Part shown: in pieces, positions 5,010 through 6,959 of the stretch
How the letters are laid out: the number at the start of each line of letters is the position of its first letter
How positions within the stretch are numbered: position 1 is the first letter of the stretch
NCBI GenBank assembly: GCA_001873665.1
Contig: MNZO01000004.1
Coordinates: 1 to 6,959, forward strand
DNA from: Candidatus Shapirobacteria bacterium CG2_30_35_20
GTDB lineage: Bacteria > Patescibacteriota > Microgenomatia > UBA12405
Direction: 5' to 3'
Length of the DNA stretch: 6,959 bases
Notes under the pieces: generated by a model
Seen by the model: only the letters and a program-made list of their open reading frames with translations
The model's database searches: none
Told to the model about the DNA's origin: nothing
Made by a program: the position numbers and the translations under genes

Positions 5010-5624
5010 ATGACGGCAATAATATATAAAAGACAAAAAGAGATTTTGGAGTTAATTATCAAATCGATTAATAAATATGGCTACGCACCAACTTTGACTG
5101 AAATTGCAAACAAATTGGGTTTGTCGTCATTGGCGACAGTTCATGAACATTTGGCAACTTTGGAAAAAAAGGGTTTTATCCGACGCTATCGAGGGGCAGT
5201 GCGGGGAATTGAAGTTTTGGAACAGGCAAGTGGAGTGCACAATAGCGTTGATTTACCCATACTTGGTTTTATTGCTTGTGGGGCACCATTGGAGCCCTAC
5301 ACTGATCCAAATGCAACCTTGGCAGTATCGGTGGGGGTGATTAAATCAAATGACAAGTCTTTTGTGTTACAAGCCAAGGGTGATTCGATGATTGATGATG
5401 GAATTTTGAGTGGTGATTTTGTAGTAGTTAAGGAACAACATGAGGCAAATAATGGTGATATTGTGGTGGCGGTGTTGAAAAACGGTTTTGCGACTTTAAA
5501 GAGATATTACGAAGAAGTGGGGCGAATTCGCTTGCAACCGGTCAATTCAACTATGTCGCCAATGTATGTGACCGATATAACGATACGAGGAAAAGTAGTG
5601 GCAGTTATAAGACAATTTGCATAA
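5010..5624 (+). CDS. lexA: LexA repressor (SOS response transcriptional repressor and autopeptidase)
   Basis: The protein has 204 residues, a normal LexA length. The N-terminal winged helix-turn-helix (about 1-70) begins YKRQKEILELI and continues through GYAPTLTEIANKLGLSS, with recognition helix ATVHEHLATLEKKGFI. The linker carries the self-cleavage site in GFIACGAPLEP, predicted at Cys90-Gly91 rather than the common Ala-Gly. The S24 peptidase domain has the nucleophile Ser126 in AKGDSMIDDGILSGD and the general base Lys164 in GFATLKRYYEE. LexA dimers repress DNA-damage genes; RecA filaments on single-stranded DNA trigger autocleavage. The ATG at 5010 gives the expected N-terminus. The gene diverges from the transglutaminase/secG operon and is followed on the same strand by the four-helix-bundle element and rsmI. 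Confidence 0.95.
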   Translation: MTAIIYKRQKEILELIIKSINKYGYAPTLTEIANKLGLSSLATVHEHLATLEKKGFIRRYRGAVRGIEVLEQASGVHNSVDLPILGFIACGAPLEPYTDPNATLAVSVGVIKSNDKSFVLQAKGDSMIDDGILSGDFVVVKEQHEANNGDIVVAVLKNGFATLKRYYEEVGRIRLQPVNSTMSPMYVTDITIRGKVVAVIRQFA

Positions 5625-5628
5625 ACAA

Positions 5629-5652
5629 AATTTTTAATTTGAAATTTTTAAT
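5629..5652 (+). repeat. Left arm of inverted repeat
   Basis: This 24-base AT-rich arm begins AATTTTTAATTTGAAA and contains a single G. It is identical to the reverse complement of 6057-6080. It is built from repeated AATTTTTAATTT-like units, and similar units continue to 5682 before the ATG of the enclosed gene. Confidence 0.75.
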
Positions 5653-5682
5653 TTTTAATCAATTTTTAAATCTAAATTTTAA

Positions 5683-6030
5683 ATGGAATATAATTTGGAA
5701 GAACGGACAGTAAAATTTTCGAGAGATTTATTGACTTTGTGTGCGTCTGTTAAACCAAACATGGTTAATGAAAATATGTTAAAACAAGTGTTAAGGTCGG
5801 GCACAAGTGTTGGTGCTAATTATTGTGAAGCAAATGGAGCTACTAGTCGTACTGATTTTAAGGCAAAAATACACATTTGTAAAAAAGAGGCAAAGGAGAC
5901 AATGTATTGGTTGAGATTACTTGCTAGTATTGTTGGACCAGAAACAAAAAATAAAATTCAAATCTTATGGAATGAAAACAAGGAATTAACTTTAATATTT
6001 AGCAAAATTGCTTTAAGTTCTAAAAATTGA
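5683..6030 (+). CDS. Four-helix-bundle protein (S23 / 23S rRNA intervening-sequence protein family)
   Basis: The protein has 115 residues, the typical size of the family. The hallmark motifs are present. LKQVLRSGTSVGANYCEANG (33-52) matches the conserved Q-L-x-R-S-x-x-S-x-x-A-N-x-x-E. DFKAKIHICKKEAKETMYWL (58-77) matches the conserved F-x-x-x-L-x-x-A-x-x-E-x-x-E-x-x-x-W-L. Family members form pentameric four-helix bundles with a basic surface and are thought to bind nucleic acid. Related proteins are encoded in rRNA intervening sequences, and the Avd protein of diversity-generating retroelements is in the same fold; no reverse transcriptase or variable repeat is present here. The molecular role is unknown. 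It is flanked by AT-rich inverted repeats, with no Shine-Dalgarno before the ATG. The stop is TGA. Confidence 0.9.
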   Translation: MEYNLEERTVKFSRDLLTLCASVKPNMVNENMLKQVLRSGTSVGANYCEANGATSRTDFKAKIHICKKEAKETMYWLRLLASIVGPETKNKIQILWNENKELTLIFSKIALSSKN

Positions 6031-6056
6031 AATTTAAAATTAAAAATTTGAATTTG

Positions 6057-6080
6057 ATTAAAAATTTCAAATTAAAAATT
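6057..6080 (-). repeat. Right arm of inverted repeat
   Basis: This arm is the exact reverse complement of 5629-5652. The AT-rich zone runs on both sides of it, from the stop of the four-helix-bundle gene (6030) to just before the rsmI ATG (6092). In RNA the two arms could pair to close a loop of about 404 bases holding the gene. Confidence 0.75.
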
Positions 6081-6091
6081 AAAAATTAGTT

Positions 6092-6730
6092 ATGTTGTAC
6101 ATAATTTCAACTCCGATAGGAAACTTGAAGGATATTACATTGCGTGCCATAGAAACTTTAAATAAATTGGACGTGCTTTTGTGTGAAGATACACGTAAAA
6201 CAGGGTTTTTACTTAGTGAATTGAAAATAGCAAATAAACCAAAATTGGTGTCGTTTTATGATGAAGTTGAAGCGCAAAAAATTCCGGAAATAATAAAAGT
6301 GTTACAAGATAATTTGGAAGTGGGGCTAGTAACTGATGCGGGCACTCCCCTACTGTCTGACCCAGGATGGTTATTGGTTAAAAAATGCCGAGAATTGGGG
6401 ATAAGTTATACGGCGTTGCCGGGCGCCTGTGCGGTCATAAATGCTGTGGTTTTGTCGGGTTTGCCAATACAGCGTTTTTCGTTTTTGGGTTTTATGCCAA
6501 AAAGAGAGGGGGATATAAAAAAGATTTTGGAAAAATATAAAAATGTAGAAGGGGCAAAAGTTTTGTATGAATCCCCCCTTAGGGCAGAAAAAACTTTTAA
6601 ATTAATTAAAGATGTTTGTGGGGAAGATACGGAAATTAGAATAGTTAGGGAGATGACAAAGAAGTTTGAGGAAGTGACAGATGTGGTGGGAAAAGAGATA
6701 AAGGGAGAAGTGGTAATTATTTTTTCGTAA
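6092..6730 (+). CDS. rsmI: 16S rRNA (cytidine(1402)-2'-O)-methyltransferase RsmI, short form
   Basis: RsmI uses S-adenosylmethionine to methylate the 2'-OH of C1402 in 16S rRNA, in the ribosomal P site. The protein begins with the family signature MLYIISTPIGNLKDITLRAI. It continues with LLCEDTRKTGFLL (34-46), VGLVTDAGTPLLSDPGW (77-93), the LPGACAVINAVVLSGLP block (108-124), FLGFMPKREGD and VLYESPLRAEKT. It ends in REMTKKFEEV and a short GEVVIIF strand. At 212 residues it has the complete tetrapyrrole-methylase-like catalytic domain but lacks the C-terminal extension of the ~280-residue enzymes, a reduction common in CPR-type genomes. The last 14 bases overlap the 3' end of the convergent ppsA gene. 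No Shine-Dalgarno is seen; TTAGTT directly precedes the ATG. Confidence 0.94.
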   Translation: MLYIISTPIGNLKDITLRAIETLNKLDVLLCEDTRKTGFLLSELKIANKPKLVSFYDEVEAQKIPEIIKVLQDNLEVGLVTDAGTPLLSDPGWLLVKKCRELGISYTALPGACAVINAVVLSGLPIQRFSFLGFMPKREGDIKKILEKYKNVEGAKVLYESPLRAEKTFKLIKDVCGEDTEIRIVREMTKKFEEVTDVVGKEIKGEVVIIFS

Positions 6731-6959
6731 TATTTCGGTTTTCAGCCCAGTGGATAATTTCGCGGGTGTGGTCGATGGCATCGGGGGAAACGGAAATTGA
6801 GGTAATCCCCCATTTGACCAGTTTTTCCACTAAATCTGGATGATTACTAGGAGCTTGACCACAAATACCTACCATAATACCACGTTTTTTGGCCTTAGTT
6901 ACTAACCTTTTTAAACTCCACAACATTGCAGGATCCATTTCGTTAAAATCACGGGAAAC
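6717..6959 (-). CDS. ppsA: Phosphoenolpyruvate synthase (pyruvate, water dikinase), C-terminal 80 residues
   Basis: The gene enters from the right edge; the reading frame is open from 6959, so the ATG at 6938 is internal. The visible part starts VSRDFNEMDPAMLWSLKRLV and continues with GIMVGICGQAPSNHP, which holds the conserved catalytic Cys of the C-G-Q-A-P loop in the PEP-utilising barrel domain. It ends with WGITSISVSPDAIDHTREII and a short Lys-rich tail. The enzyme converts pyruvate, ATP and water to PEP, AMP and phosphate at the start of gluconeogenesis, or runs in reverse in some fermenters. It converges with rsmI, and the two coding regions overlap over 6717-6730. No terminator is visible between them. 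Confidence 0.93.
   Translation of the reverse strand, partial: VSRDFNEMDPAMLWSLKRLVTKAKKRGIMVGICGQAPSNHPDLVEKLVKWGITSISVSPDAIDHTREIIHWAENRNITKK

Larger units (their letters stand above)
5629..6080. mobile_element. Candidate IVS-like element: four-helix-bundle gene between 24-base inverted repeats
   Basis: A perfect 24-base inverted repeat (5629-5652 and 6057-6080) encloses one gene of the S23/four-helix-bundle family, and further AT-rich, partly complementary sequence lies inside the arms. Intervening sequences of 23S rRNA genes in Leptospira and Coxiella have the same plan: this protein family inside complementary ends that pair in the RNA. Here the unit lies between lexA and rsmI. Its left end is five bases from the lexA stop, and the arms' AT-rich sequence ends about four bases before the rsmI ATG. 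No target duplication is obvious. That it moves is inference. Confidence 0.45.

Noticed and set aside
4949..5062. TTG-initiated 38-residue N-terminal extension of the transglutaminase-like protein, including an extra hydrophobic segment.
   Set aside because: It would overlap the start of lexA by 53 bases on the opposite strand and uses a rare start without a ribosome binding site. The extended -10 box lies just upstream of the ATG at 4948.
5104..5340. Open frame of 78 codons within lexA.
   Set aside because: It is a frame-shifted shadow of lexA, whose own frame carries all catalytic and DNA-binding motifs.
5629..6080. Diversity-generating retroelement with an Avd-like accessory protein.
   Set aside because: The four-helix-bundle fold is shared, but there is no reverse transcriptase, template repeat or variable repeat in the window.
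1..6959. CRISPR array or other tandem direct repeats.
   Set aside because: No regularly spaced repeats were found; the repeated AT-rich units occur only around the four-helix-bundle gene and are arranged as an inverted pair.

Overview
The window looks like a low-GC bacterial chromosome, most likely from the Candidate Phyla Radiation (Patescibacteria, perhaps a Microgenomates-type lineage). This is inferred from several things together: short streamlined genes, a 212-residue RsmI, a four-helix-bundle (S23-type) gene wrapped in AT-rich repeats, a compact SecG/membrane-protein operon and an almost complete lack of Shine-Dalgarno sequences. No 16S gene is present to test it. UGA is used as a stop (e.g. 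at 6028-6030 and at the end of the PF04020 gene) and Trp is TGG, so the code is standard and the UGA-recoded CPR lineages are excluded.

Layout. 1-377 (+): C-terminal end of a MacB/FtsX-type ABC permease. 378-945: a degraded stretch on the minus strand. It holds the first 36 codons of a probable phospholipase-D-like protein with a perfect Shine-Dalgarno, running after a stop into a fragment of an IS66-like transposase; a promoter for the tRNAs follows. 946-1188 (+): a tight array of tRNA-Val(UAC), tRNA-Leu(GAG) and tRNA-Gln(UUG). 4948 down to 1201 (-): a five-gene operon with gaps or overlaps of only a few bases, in the order transglutaminase-like membrane-anchored protein, PF04020 four-TM membrane protein, SecG, membrane-anchored family-5 solute-binding protein, and a 55-residue single-TM protein. 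5010-6730 (+): lexA, a four-helix-bundle protein between inverted repeats, and rsmI. 6717-6959 (-): C-terminal end of phosphoenolpyruvate synthase, overlapping the end of rsmI by 14 bases.

How the genes may work together. The minus-strand operon appears to be an envelope/secretion module. SecG belongs to the SecYEG translocon, and the proteins around it are membrane-embedded or predicted to face outward. lexA diverges from it across a 61-base spacer, where both genes seem to have promoters whose -10 box lies six bases before the ATG, which predicts leaderless mRNAs from both. The four-helix-bundle gene is the most element-like item: a perfect 24-base inverted repeat encloses it, and it fills the lexA-rsmI spacer almost exactly, recalling the intervening sequences of 23S rRNA genes that encode the same protein family.

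All product calls come from reading motifs by eye, without database searches. Visible partial genes are at both window ends.
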